From: CAVPHV01 sp963821095
GTDB taxonomy: Bacteria; Actinomycetota; Acidimicrobiia; Spongiisociales; UBA5794
Reading direction: 5' to 3'
NCBI GenBank assembly: GCA_963821095.1
Contig: CAWGCJ010000004.1
Coordinates: 62,001 to 126,000, forward strand
DNA: 64,000 bases
The notes under the pieces are model-generated. The model worked only from the letters and a program-made list of their open reading frames with translations, was not told the DNA's origin and did no database searches. Positions 19,985 to 30,481 of the stretch are shown piece after piece. Numbering within the stretch: position 1 is the first letter of the stretch; each line of letters begins with the position of its first letter. Both the position numbers and the translations under genes were made by a program.

Positions 19985-22900
19985 ATGGCCGGTACACCGC
20001 CGATTGACCGATACGTGGTGGAGGGCCGCATCGTCACGATGGGTCCCGCAGGAGTGCTTGACGACGGCGCCATCTTCATCGACGGTGGCGTCATTGAGGC
20101 CGTACAGCCGGTCTCGGACCCAAACCCCGACCCAAAGTACGACGCGGCACCCCGGGTCCGAACGGGCGACACCATCTATCCCGGTCTCATCGAACTACAC
20201 AACCACCTTTCGTACAACGCAATACCGCTGTGGGACGTGCCCACCAAGTACTCCAACAACGGCCAATGGCGTGGGACCGAGAACTACACCCGCGACATAA
20301 CCAAACCCTCGCAGGTTCTCGGGCAGACACCCGGCGCGGCGCAGGCACTGGTTCGCTATGTCGAGTGCCGTGCCATGCTCGGCGGCGCGACCACGTCACA
20401 GGGCATCACCCTCGCTTCAGCCGGCGGGCTCCGGAATTACTACAAGGGTCTGGTACGCAATGTCGAAGCTCCTCTGCACCCCGACCTGCCTCGGGCACAG
20501 ACCAAGATCGCCAATCCCGGCACCGGTGGCGCTCAGGACTACCTCGACAGGAACCTCTCAGCCAACACCTGCTACCTGCAGCACCTCTCCGAGGGTACCG
20601 ACGACACCGCCAGGGGCTGGTTCCTCCGGCTCAAGATCGACGACAACACCTGGGCAGTCAACGACGTGCTGTGCGGCATTCACTCTGCGGCGCTGCGCCC
20701 AGAGGACTTCGCCGTGCTCGCCGGAGGCGGTGCTTCGATGGTGTGGTCGCCGCTGAGTAACTACCTGCTGTACGGCAAGACCGCCGACATCGCCGCAGCC
20801 AAAGACGCCGGGATGAACATCGCCCTCGGATCCGATTGGGCGCCGAGCGGATCGAAGAACCTCCTCGGCGAGCTCAAGGTGGCCTGGCTTGCCAGCCAAG
20901 AGGCCGGCGACGTCTTCACCCCTGAGGAACTGGTTGCGATGGTGACCGTCAATCCGGCTCGAGCGGCGAAGTGGGACCACAAGCTCGGCTCGATCCAGCC
21001 GGGGATGCTGGCCGACCTGATTGCGATCAACGGCCGCTCTGATGATCCCTACGAGCAACTGCTGCTCGCTCGTGAGACGTCGGTGACGTTGGTCATCATC
21101 GACGGGGTTCCCCGCGTCGGGCAGAAACGGCTCATGCAGCGCTTCTGGCCGAGCCACCGTCTCGACGACCTCGACGAGGTGGATCGGTACAAGATCCGCA
21201 GCTCGGATCGATACCTCTACCTCGCCAATGATGACGATCTGCTGGCAGGACTCTCCCTCTCCCAGGCGGCGGATGACCTCGGCGCCGCAATGCAGAACCT
21301 GCCGCAGCTCGCCCTTGAAGTCGACCAGGCGGTTGGCTCCGCCATCACGGCAGGCGGAACGGTCGCCTTTGCCGGCGGGATGAGTGACAGCTCAGGGGAA
21401 ACCTGGCGCATCGTTCCCGACTTCGAAGAGGAAGATGTGGCAGTGGCCGCGGCCGCGGCTGCCAGCGGAGAGATCTTCTACGGAGCGGAGCCCTATGGCC
21501 ATTGGGTCACTGAGCCGATCCGGCTCGACCCGATCACGGTCGAACAGGATCGGAACCACCTGCGTCGCTTGGTGGCGGCCCCCAACCTGCCCCACTTCGT
21601 GCGCTCCGGATTGCCCGGCCTGTACGGCCAGACCGTTTCGATCCCCGCTTCGGTCGGCTACCTCGCAACCACCACCAGAACGGTCGCCGACCAGGTGAAG
21701 GCAACCACGGGAGAGCTCAGCGTGTTCCTCAGAATGTTTGGAGAGCTCGATCTCGCGGAACGGAAACGGATCGTCGACGAGGCGCTGCTCCTGCTCGAGG
21801 AGAACTACGTACATCTGCCGCTCAAACGAGCGATGTATGCCGTTGACCCGCTCCAGCAGCTTCGATTGCTCCGCCATCGCCTCGACGACATGGCACCCGA
21901 CGGGATGCCGCGCGAGATCATCTTCCACACCGAGCTGGTGAGCATCTTCGACTCGTTGCGCGACCTGCACACCGGGTATCGGCTGCCGATGCCGTTCAGT
22001 CGCAAGATTGCCTGGCTGCCGTTCCTCATCGAAGAGGTGGCGGCCGGGGGCCGCTCCGACTTCGTTCTGGCCAAATGGATCGCCGACGAGTGGCCATCGC
22101 CGGCAATGAACGGGGCAACCGTTACGCACTGGAACGGGATGCCCATCGCCCAGGCCGTCGCCCGCAACGGAGAACGCCAGGCGGGTGGCAATCCAGACGC
22201 TCGTCACGCCCGGGGGGTCAATTCGCTCACAATCCGTCCGTTGGCCCGCAGCCTGCCACCCGATGAGGACTGGGTCACGCTGCGTTGGATCGACGCCGAT
22301 GGTGTGGGACACGACTTCCGGCAAGAGTGGCTTGTCTTCGAACCGGGCGCGGCGGTTCGTCCCCAGGATCTCTTTGGCGAGGCGAGTGCGCTTGGTTTGG
22401 ACGATCTCACCGACGACGTCCAAGAGGCGCGCAAGATCATCTACGCCCCGAAGGTCTCCGAAGCCGAGCGCGCCGCAACCCAGCAGCAGGTGACCCGCAA
22501 GATACGCGACGATGCCGCCGACCTCGCTTCCTTCATGCCCGGCGTCTTCCGTGCCATGAAGGTATCCAGATCCACAGCGACTCCCGGTGACCCGACGTAC
22601 GGCTATCTGCGGATCTTCACGTTTCACGTTCCCGACGCCGACGCGTTCGTCGATGAGTTCGTGAGGCTCGCCGAGCGCTTGCCTCGCGACGGCTTGATCA
22701 TCGACGTGCGGGGCAATGGGGGTGGGTTGATCTACGCCGCCGAACAGCTCCTCGATGTGCTCACGCCACAAACCATCGAGCCGGAGCGGGCGCAGTTCAT
22801 CAACACCCCACTCAACCTGAGCATCTGTCGGCGCCACGCCCCCTCCCAGACGCTGCCCGGGCTCGACCTCAGTGCCTGGGTCGGTTCCATCCAGCAAGCC

Positions 22901-23635
22901 GTCCGCACCGGAGCGACCTACTCACTCGGCTTTCCCATAACGCCGCCCGAGGTCGTCAACCGGCTCGGCCAGCGCTATCACGGTCCCGTGGTGCTGGTCA
23001 CCGACCCCCTGTGCTACAGCGCGACCGACATGTTCGCCGCCGGATTCCAGGACCACGACATCGGCACGATCATCGGGGTTGGTGGCGCCACCGGAGCCGG
23101 CGGCGCCAATGTTTGGCCCCACGGGCTGCTGCGACGGCTCACCGAACCCGACGACGAACACGATGGCCCATCGCCGTATGCCCCGCTCCCGCACGGCGCC
23201 GATATGCGGGTCGCGGTCCGGCGCACGACGCGGGTGAAGGAGCAATCGGGAGCGGTGCTCGAGGACCTTGGCGTCGAACCCGACATCCGCCACCGGATGA
23301 CGCGTCGAGACGTGATGAGCCGCAACGAGGATCTGATCGATCGAGCCGTGGCCGTACTTGAAGCGGGGACCGTGCACGCCATCGACGTTGCTGGGATTCA
23401 GGCTCACCGCGACCGTGCCCCCACGCTCAAGCTCACGACCGTCAACGTCGACCGGATCGGGGGAGACGTCGACGGAGCCGTTCTGGCGAGTCGTCCGACC
23501 CGAGCCGGCCGCGCGACGATCGAACTCGGGGAGGTGGTTGCCACAAACGCAAGCGGTTCGGTCGCGGTTCGGCTCCTCGGGTACCTGGGAGGGGATCTCG
23601 TTGCCGAGAGAAGAATCCTGGTCGATGTCGACTGA
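19985..23635 (+). CDS. Amidohydrolase fused to an S41 (tail-specific) protease domain
   Basis: An intact 1216-residue protein. ATG 19985 follows GGGAGGA at ideal spacing. No signal peptide is seen. Residues 1 to about 430 form a metal-dependent amidohydrolase (imidazolonepropionase-like). Its metal ligands are His72 and His74 in LIELHNHLSYN, His200 in YLQHLSEGTDD, His233 in LCGIHSAAL and Asp284 in ALGSDWAPSG. A linker of about 400 residues follows. The last part is an S41-type domain with DGLIIDVRGNGGG near residue 905 and the catalytic-serine region CYSATDMFAAGFQDHDIGT near residue 1010. It also has GGATGAGGANVW. The two activities suggest processing of a peptide followed by hydrolysis of the product, but no substrate can be read from sequence. 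Confidence 0.85.
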   Translation: MAGTPPIDRYVVEGRIVTMGPAGVLDDGAIFIDGGVIEAVQPVSDPNPDPKYDAAPRVRTGDTIYPGLIELHNHLSYNAIPLWDVPTKYSNNGQWRGTENYTRDITKPSQVLGQTPGAAQALVRYVECRAMLGGATTSQGITLASAGGLRNYYKGLVRNVEAPLHPDLPRAQTKIANPGTGGAQDYLDRNLSANTCYLQHLSEGTDDTARGWFLRLKIDDNTWAVNDVLCGIHSAALRPEDFAVLAGGGASMVWSPLSNYLLYGKTADIAAAKDAGMNIALGSDWAPSGSKNLLGELKVAWLASQEAGDVFTPEELVAMVTVNPARAAKWDHKLGSIQPGMLADLIAINGRSDDPYEQLLLARETSVTLVIIDGVPRVGQKRLMQRFWPSHRLDDLDEVDRYKIRSSDRYLYLANDDDLLAGLSLSQAADDLGAAMQNLPQLALEVDQAVGSAITAGGTVAFAGGMSDSSGETWRIVPDFEEEDVAVAAAAAASGEIFYGAEPYGHWVTEPIRLDPITVEQDRNHLRRLVAAPNLPHFVRSGLPGLYGQTVSIPASVGYLATTTRTVADQVKATTGELSVFLRMFGELDLAERKRIVDEALLLLEENYVHLPLKRAMYAVDPLQQLRLLRHRLDDMAPDGMPREIIFHTELVSIFDSLRDLHTGYRLPMPFSRKIAWLPFLIEEVAAGGRSDFVLAKWIADEWPSPAMNGATVTHWNGMPIAQAVARNGERQAGGNPDARHARGVNSLTIRPLARSLPPDEDWVTLRWIDADGVGHDFRQEWLVFEPGAAVRPQDLFGEASALGLDDLTDDVQEARKIIYAPKVSEAERAATQQQVTRKIRDDAADLASFMPGVFRAMKVSRSTATPGDPTYGYLRIFTFHVPDADAFVDEFVRLAERLPRDGLIIDVRGNGGGLIYAAEQLLDVLTPQTIEPERAQFINTPLNLSICRRHAPSQTLPGLDLSAWVGSIQQAVRTGATYSLGFPITPPEVVNRLGQRYHGPVVLVTDPLCYSATDMFAAGFQDHDIGTIIGVGGATGAGGANVWPHGLLRRLTEPDDEHDGPSPYAPLPHGADMRVAVRRTTRVKEQSGAVLEDLGVEPDIRHRMTRRDVMSRNEDLIDRAVAVLEAGTVHAIDVAGIQAHRDRAPTLKLTTVNVDRIGGDVDGAVLASRPTRAGRATIELGEVVATNASGSVAVRLLGYLGGDLVAERRILVDVD

Positions 23636-23647
23636 GAGGAAAGAAGC

Positions 23648-24596
23648 GTGGGTAGTTCATTCGATGGGCTGGTCATCAAGGCATACAGGGGCAAGGCTGC
23701 CGCGGAGCTGGCCGTTGCCCCAACCGACGCCCTCCGCGGAGTGTCGGCCGGAGATGCACGACAAGCTGGCGGCGGCCTTTGGCATCAACTCGGTGCGCGA
23801 TCTAGCCGTCAGCCAGCATGTCAACGCCGCTGCGACGATCTCCGGCGCAGCCGACGGCCGACCAGGGTTCGATCCGGGACCCCCGCCTGGGTGGGAGGCA
23901 CGTTTTGCTGCCGCACCGCTTGCCACCTACGAGGCCCATCCCGACCTGTTCCGGGTCGACTTCGGGCCGGTCTTCTATCGGGGCCGCCTCGATGGCACCG
24001 CTCGACTGCTGGTCGTCGGACAGGACCCATCGGTCAACGAGATCCTGGCACAAAGGGCGTTCGTCGGTCGGTCCGGGCAGCGTCTCCAAGGATTCCTGGT
24101 CAAACTCGGGGTGACCCGGTCGTACCTCATGCTGAACACGTTCTCGTACAGCATTTTCGGCCAATTCGGGGGCGGCAACGAATTGCTGTCACATCAGGAT
24201 CCCATCCTGAGCTACCGCAACAGCCAGTTTGACGCGGTAGTTGCCGAGAACCCCCTTCAGGCTGTTGTCACCGTCGGTACGGCAGCCCGCGAGGCCGTCG
24301 ACCGCTGGCCGGGTATCGGCGCACTGCCAAGGGTCCATCTGATTCACCCCGCCTTCCCCAACACGGGCCAGCTACTCACCAACTGGAACGCAGGTCTCGG
24401 CGCGCTGCGGCCCTTCGCTGAGCCGGATGACGGAGCGGCAGTGGGAGCCGAATACGGCACGACCTTCGGTACCGGCGACGTGGTCCCGATCCCGCGACGT
24501 GATCTTCCCTTTGGGATCCCGAGCTGGCACGGAGACGGAGACCATGCCACTCGGGCCGGCGACACCGTCATCGAATGGCGCCGCAACGCCCTGTGA
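23648..24596 (+). CDS. Uracil-DNA glycosylase superfamily protein
   Basis: Predicted base-excision repair or related nucleic-acid enzyme. A GTG at 23648, 13 bases after the fusion gene stop and preceded by GAGAGGAAAG, begins GSSFDGLVIKAYRGKAAAEL. A frame change near 23750 leads to MHDKLAAAFGINSVRDLAVS and the core. Motif A reads LLVVGQDPSVNEILAQRAFV then GRSGQRLQGFL, in the style of family 4/5 enzymes (GEAPG, FVGRAG). Motif B is IHPAFPNTGQ near residue 235. The four iron-sulphur cysteines of family 4 are not evident, so the exact subfamily is open. The true start could instead be ATG 23754. Probably co-transcribed with the preceding gene. Confidence 0.72.
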
Positions 24597-24635
24597 GGCG
24601 GGTGCGAGCGCCAACCGACATTGTCCAACAGTCTT

Positions 24636-25548
24636 CTAACGGGCGGCGGCCGACGCACCACTAGTCCGCTGGTGCCGCTCGACGAGAGATTCCCACCGTT
24701 CGGCGACGCTATCTCGCACCAGGTCGAGCATCTCGGGATCGGCCAAGAGCGGCTTGAAGCGGCCCTGGAGCGAGAAGTAGTCCTCGACGGGAAGCGGGTC
24801 CCTGGGGAACATCGTGATGGTGGTCTCCCGCCCGTCACGGACCTCGAAGAGCGGGAAGATGTTGCAGCGCACGGCGCGGCGCATCGCCTCGATCGCTTGT
24901 TCGGCGGGCATCTTCCATCCTGGGGGACAGGCCGACAGGAGGTGGAGGAATCGCATGCCGCCCTTCATGGCCACCGCGGTCCGGACCTTGCGGGCCAGGT
25001 CCTGCGGGTAGGCGGCGGTGGCGGTCGCGGCATACGGGATCCGGTGCGCCGCCATGATCCCCATGATGTCCTTCTTGGGGCGCGGTTCGGGGCGTTCGTT
25101 CGGCGTGGTCGTCGTCCAAGTGCCGGCGGGGGTTGCCGAGGAACGCTGGATCCCGGTGTTCATGTAGGCCTCGTTGTCGTAGCAGATGAACACGATGTCC
25201 TCGTTGCGCTCGGCTGCACCCGACAGCGCCTGGAGGCCGATGTCGAACGTGCCGCCGTCGCCGGCCCAGGCCACCACCGTGGTGTCCTTGCCCTGGATCT
25301 GCTTGGCCGCCTTGACCCCGGTGGCCACGACCGCCGCCGTCTCGAAGGCGGTGTGGAACACCGGGATGTTGAGGGCGTGCACCGGCCACGGTCCGTCGAT
25401 GATCGACCAGCAGCACGCCGGCAGCACCGCGATGGCATCGTCGCCGAGTTCCTTGAGTACCATGGCGCATCGACAGCGCGCCGCCGCACCCCTGGCAGCC
25501 GAGCGTGCCCGGGTCCATGTATTCGGCTTCGGGGACTGCCCACCTCAT
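24636..25548 (-). CDS. porB: 2-oxoacid:ferredoxin oxidoreductase beta subunit (pyruvate type)
   Basis: Thiamine-diphosphate and Fe-S subunit that decarboxylates a 2-oxoacid to acyl-CoA and reduces ferredoxin. The N-terminus MRWAVPEAEYMDPGTLGCQG contains CQGCGG cysteines. A frame change near 25460 precedes MVLKELGDDAIAVLPACCWS. The ThDP motif is WAGDGGTFDIGLQALSGAAE, and EAYMNTGIQRSSATP is characteristic of pyruvate-type enzymes. The start ATG overlaps the alpha-subunit stop (ATGA). A relic resembling its 3' end lies at 19702-19797. Choice of pyruvate over 2-oxoglutarate rests on the EAYMNTG region only. Confidence 0.85.
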
Positions 25549-26773
25549 CGGGCCACCTCCAGCGGGACGGGTCGGTGAATGGTGGAGTCGGCCCGCAGCG
25601 GACCGATCGGCAGTCCCTTGACCCCGACGAACAGCGCCAACTCCGGCTCCTCGCGGACCATCAGGTCGTCGAGAACATCACTTGCGGTCTCGACCCGCAC
25701 GTCGCGCCCGCCGATGCCGACGACGTAGCCGAAGACCGGTGGCGCATCGGCTTGCCCGGCCAGCGCGGATCGGATCTCTGCGGCGAAGATGCCCGGAATG
25801 GCCGGCGCTCATGTTGCGGTCCAGCACGGCCACCTTGCGGCGCCCGGCCAGCAGCCGACGCACTTCGTCAACCGGGAATGGCCGGAAGGCGATCATCCGC
25901 AGCAGCCCGGCCTTGACCCCGCGATCCCGCCAGTCCTTGACGGCCTGGCGGACGTTCGAGGTCATCGCTCCGGCCGAGACGATCACGATACTCGGCGTCG
26001 TCGAGCATGTACTCCTCGACGGGCGCGTAGCGGCGTCCCAGCACCTCGCCGAACTCCTCGCCGGCCTCGACGAGCAGGCCGCCCGGCCCGGTCCATGCTC
26101 TCGTACATCTTGTAGCGCAGCTCGAAGTAGTGGTCGCGATTGACCAGGCCGCCGTAGGCGCGGGGTTCGGCGGGGTCGAGGTCGTAGAGCGGCTCGAACC
26201 GCGGCAGGTAGGCGTCGACCGCGTCTTGGTCGTGGACGATGAGTGGCTCGGCGGTGTGGGAGAGGATGAAGGCGTCCATCGCCGACCATGCCCGGCAGGT
26301 AGACCTGCTCGGCGACCCGATACATCCAGATGATGAAGTCCTGGGCCTCCTGGACGCTCTCGGCGAACAGCATCATCCAGCCGACATCCCGCTGCGAGAT
26401 GATGTCGCGTCTGGTCGCTCCAGATCGACCACCCGGGCGCCATCGCCCGGCTGACGTTGGTCAGCACGATCGGCAGCCGAGCTCCGACCGCCCAGTGCAG
26501 CATCTCGTGCATGAGGGCCAGGCCCTGGCCGCTGGTGGCGGTGTAGGCGCGGGCCCCGGCGGCCGAAGCCCCGACGCAGGCGGCCATGGCGGAGTGCTCG
26601 GACTCGACCGTGATGAACTTGGCGTCGAGCCGTCCCGAGGCGGTCAGCTCGGAGAGCAGCTCGACAATCATCGTCTGCGGGGTGATCGGATAGGCCGAGA
26701 TCACCTCGGCCCGTGACAGCATCGCCCCGTAGGCGGCGGCGTGGTTTCCGGTGAGGAGGAGGCGCTCAGGCAT
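25545..26773 (-). CDS. porA: 2-oxoacid:ferredoxin oxidoreductase alpha subunit, frameshifted
   Basis: Alpha subunit of the same enzyme. The N-terminal 140 residues are one frame: VISAYPITPQTMIVELLSEL, ESEHSAMAACVGASAAGARA, then TATSGQGLALMHEMLHWAVG, the family hallmarks. Later blocks recover in order: ESVQEAQDFIIWMYRVAEQV, MDAFILSHTAEPL, YAPVEEYMLDDAE, then VIVSAGAMTSNVRQAVKDWR, and an end near FVGVKGLPIGPLRADS. Frame changes are near 26400, 26285, 26090, 25990 and 25800. Its stop overlaps the porB start. The family length of about 400 residues agrees with the interval. Confidence 0.83.
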
Positions 26774-26774
26774 G

Positions 26775-28428
26775 GCTCAGCCTCCCGCTCGTTGACCAGG
26801 ATCATGGCGTGTCCGGGGCATTCGGCGACGCAGATGCCGCACCCCTTGCAGAACTCGAGGTCGACATCGGGACCTTCGTCCCAGGTGATGGCGCCGTCCG
26901 GGCAGAACACGAAACAGGTGCCACAGTCGTTGCAATGCCCGCACGAGAGCAGCGTTCGATCTCACTGCAGGACGTCGGCTTCGCTCATGGTCACCAGATT
27001 CCTCGGCGAAGGGGTCGCGGTCCCGGGTCGGCAGCCGGGTCGACCCGCCCGTGTGGCGGGGCACGTAGGTCGGGTTGACTCTCTGCCGCCGACCACCGTC
27101 GGCGATCGTCCTCGGGCCACAGGTGGTCCGAACCCGAGTTGGTGATCGATGGCCCGGGCGGCCCGCCGGCCGGCAACAATCGCCTCGATCACCGTCGCCG
27201 GACCGGTGGCCAGGTCGCCTCCGGCATAGACGAGCGGATCGGTGGTGGCCCCGTCGTCGTCGACGGTCAGCCAACCGTCGCCGTCCTGCATCCGATCCGG
27301 GAACGGGGTCAGTGTCGGCCGTCTCGCCGGTGGCGGCGAAGACCCATCAAAGCGGAACTCTCGGCTGGTCCCGGTCGGCACCGGGCGGCGCCGGCCCGAG
27401 TCGTCGGGTTCGCCGAGGCGCATCTCCTCGACGGTCACCACCAAGTCGCCGTGTTCTCTTCATGACCGATCGGGGCAGGGTGAGCCACTCGAAGGCGACC
27501 CCGTCGGCAACCGCATGTTCGTATTCCTCGCGGATGGCCGGCATCTCCGTCGGCCGTTCGCCGGTAGAGGACCGTGACCTCGGCGCCCAGCTTGCGCAGC
27601 ACCCGGGCCACGTCCATGGCGGTGTTGCCGCCGCCGATCACGGCGCAGCGCTTCCCCGGGGAGGGCCCGTCTCGACCGGCGGCGTCGAGGAAGGCCAAGC
27701 CCGGCTCGCAGCAAGGTCTCGCCCTCGATGCCGACGGCTCGTTCGCGCCCGGCGCCGGTGGCGACGAATACTGCGGCGTAGCTGGCCTCGAGATCGTCGA
27801 GGGTCAGGTCGACCCCGAGCGCAATGCCGGTGCGGAATTCGATGCCCATCGCTCTGAGGCGGTGGAGCTTCCTCGTCGACGATGGCGCCGGAAGCCGGTA
27901 GTCGGGGATGCCGTAGCGGAGAATCCCCCCGGCGGAGCCCGACGGTCGAAGACCGTGACCGTGGCCGGAGCGGCGCAGGTAGAAGGCGCCGCCAGGCCGG
28001 CCGGTCCCGCTCCCGACGACGGCGAGCTTGCCGGCCGGTTTCGTCGGCCGGGGCCGGGTGGGGGAGGTGCGAGGTCTCGTCGCCCAGCCACCGTTCGATG
28101 CCCCGAATCGAAACCGGGGTTCGTGCCGTTGCTTCTCCTCGAGGTTGCAGACGTGCTCGCAGAAGTGTGGACAGACCCGGCCGGTGATGCGCGGGAACGG
28201 ATTGCGTGAGGTGAGAGCCGCGAAGGCCTCCTCGAGACGACCGGCCTGGATGTCGTGGAGGTAGGCCGGGATGCCGATCCCGGCCGGGCAGGCGGCGCTG
28301 CAGGGGGCCGATCGTTCGGTGAGGACCGGCCGGACACTGCGCCAGGCGCCGGTCTTCAGAACGGTGCGGGTCGATGCCAGCGAAACAGGGATCTCGGGGT
28401 AGTCGTCGACGTGATCGAGGCCGCTCAT
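26775..28428 (-). CDS. GltD-like NAD(P)H oxidoreductase fused to a 2[4Fe-4S] ferredoxin domain
   Basis: FAD/NAD(P)-binding, Fe-S protein that probably links pyridine nucleotides to the oxidoreductase and also supplies its ferredoxin-like delta domain. The N-terminus has the GltD-type cysteine cluster (CSAACPAGIGIPAYLHDIQA, then CPHFCEHVCNLEE). A nucleotide-binding GSGTGRPGG block, GGNTAMDVARVL and the C-terminal YAGGDLATGPATVIEAI follow. After a frame change near 26965 comes a bacterial ferredoxin domain: SCGHCNDCGTCFVFCPDGAI and CKGCGICVAECPGH. The exact stop next to the porA start is uncertain. The start ATG overlaps the gamma stop (ATGA). Several frame changes lie between 28100 and 26960, so fusion is inferred, though no separate start or stop is seen between the parts. 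Confidence 0.75.
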
Positions 28429-28992
28429 ACCGCCACCCCCAACATCACCTGGTCGTGAGCTTCCGTGGCGGCCGCCTGGTTCTCCTCGGCCTTGTTGGGT
28501 ACTTCATGCTCGATGGCCACCAGGAGGTCGTCGAGGGTCACGATGCCGGTGGCCCGCACAAAGGCGCCGAGGATCGACGTGTTGACGACCGGTTGGGCGG
28601 CCGAGCCGAGTCCGTGGCGCAGGGCGATCTGAGAGGCGTCGACCGTAGCCACCCGGAACGTTCGGGTCGATTCCCAGTTGCTCAGGGCGATCCGGGGTGT
28701 TGACCACCACCCAACCGCCGGCCCGGAGTCCGGCCAGGGGATTGGCCGAGTCGAGCAGGGTTGCATCGAGCACGAGGAGGTGGTGGGGTTCACGGATATC
28801 CTGGCGGACGAAGAAGTCGTCGCCCGGTTCGGCGATTCTGGCGAAAGCAACAACCGGGGCTCCCCGGCGCTCGACCCCATAGTCGGGATAACTCTGCACG
28901 TACCGGCCGGTCAGAAACGCGGCCTGCGCCAGCGTCTTCGAGGCGACTACCGCGCCCTGTCCTCCACGACCGTGGATCCGCAGTTCGATCAT
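28425..28992 (-). CDS. porG: 2-oxoacid:ferredoxin oxidoreductase gamma subunit
   Basis: First gene of the operon. The gamma subunit begins MIELRIHGRGGQGAVVASKT, the standard HGRGGQG motif. It continues SYPDYGVERRGAPVVAFARI, then VLDATLLDSANP. A frame change near 28690 leads to the end, with AAQPVVNTSILGAFVRATGI and EENQAAATEAHDQVMLGVAV. The length of about 188 residues is normal. Order gamma, oxidoreductase-ferredoxin, alpha, beta, with overlapping start and stop codons at 28426 and 25546, supports stoichiometric expression. Confidence 0.87.
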
Positions 28993-29164
28993 CGATGCAC
29001 TCCGGACTCAGGATGCTGTGCCGTCAGGATGGCGTGCGGGGGACGACGCCGGTATGGGCCGGATGGACCTTTTGTGTAGGGCGGTTGGCGGCGCAGGTCG
29101 CGCTATTCCGTCCGATGCGTTGGTGTCGGTCAGCTAGTGTTTGGTGCAACTTTGGGGGAGCAGC

Positions 29165-30317
29165 ATGTCAATTGGCCGCTTTTGGGAATCTGTCGCGATC
29201 CTGCTCCTGTGCGCAGTTGGTGCCGGCTGCCAAGCGGGTGCCGATGTCGAGTCGACAGTGGCTACAACCGAGTCGACTTCGGACCGTGTCACGCCGACAA
29301 GTGCATTGCCCTCGCCGTCGGTGACGGCGTCCGCCTCCGTGGAACGTGAACTCGGCGCAGAGGGATTCACGGTCGCGGTGGTCGGCGACTGGTACGCGGA
29401 CGACCCGGACGAGGGTCGCCACGTTGAGGATGCCGAACAGACCCGAGATGCCATTCTCGCTGCGGCGCCGGCGTTGGTACTGGGATTGGGGGACTTCAGC
29501 TACGACGATTCGCCCGACTCGTTCTTTGCATTTGCGGCACCGCTCGAGGCGACCATTCCCATCTACCCGACCTACGGCAACCACGATGGCATCTCGAAGG
29601 GGGAGGTGACGCGCCCTCGCTTCTATCGCGAGCTGCGAGATCACTTCGTGATCCACGACGAGTGGTATTCATTTGATGTCGGGCCCGTTCACTTCATTTC
29701 GATCAACTCCGAGTATCCCTTCGGGACGGCCGAGTTTGATCTTCAATTCGAAGATATCTCGGCTGATCTTGCCGCGGCCTACGCGGACGACGACGTGAGG
29801 ATGATAATCCCGTTCTTTCATCGTGCCATGGTCAATCCGCTCAGTCAGAACGGACCAGATTGGACGCTTCAGGAGATCGTTCACCCGCTCCTCGACGGGT
29901 ACAGCTTAAAGATCCCTCTGGCGCTCCAAGGACACCACCACATCTACACCCGGACCCATGCGGTCGACTACTCCGATGACCGTGACACCGATCGGTGTCA
30001 AGACACTGTTGGCGGAACGATTTGCGAAATGCACCACTGCTGCTTACGTGGGTACTGGGGCTTCTCCCGTGGTCTACGGGCCAACTGGGATCGTTTTTGC
30101 GACCGTGGGAACGGGTGGCGCGTACCCGACCGGTCTCACGCCGAACGCGCCGTACATGGCGACTCGGATCGAGCCGTCGTCTGCCATGGACACCGATGCG
30201 GAGGCTGGAACATTCGGATACCTCCACCTCGTAGTGGCCGAGGATGCTCGATCGATCGAGGGTGAGTATCGAGCGAACAACGGCGACGTGCTCGATAGGT
30301 TCAGGATCGAGTCGTGA
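29165..30317 (+). CDS. Secreted calcineurin-like metallophosphoesterase (lipoprotein)
   Basis: Exported phosphoesterase. ATG 29165 follows GGGGGAG. The lipoprotein leader is SVAILLLCAVGAGCQ, then a Thr/Ser-rich linker. Metal-binding blocks of the calcineurin fold are present: VAVVGDWYADD (degenerate DxH), LVLGLGDFSYDD, YPTYGNHDG, FFHRAM and LALQGHHHIYTRTH. A frame change near 30000-30050 leads to the C-terminal SPVVYGPTGIVFATVGTGGA and a beta-rich end. Its closest relative in the window is the C-terminal phosphatase domain ending at 33191. It is divergent from the porG operon. The substrate is unknown. Confidence 0.8.
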
Positions 30318-30481
30318 CCGGGTCGGACCGTTTCCCCGGAAAAGTCTCATTCTCGGCTACCGTTTTGGCACGTACAGTTTCTTAAGTCCCGGTTGAGGCA
30401 TTCACAGGGCGGCGGAATCCATGATTGGGGCACCCGTTCACTACGCCACGGGTTCCGTATCTGACGAAGCGAGATTCCACT

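Noticed and set aside
21392..22897. 501-codon minus-strand open frame inside the amidohydrolase-S41 gene
   Set aside because: Antisense shadow of a confirmed coding region; no recognisable motif or ribosome binding site.
5986..24635. Prophage or integrative element carrying its own recombinase
   Set aside because: The relic geometry suggests insertion, but no integrase, excisionase, tRNA target or phage gene is visible in the window.
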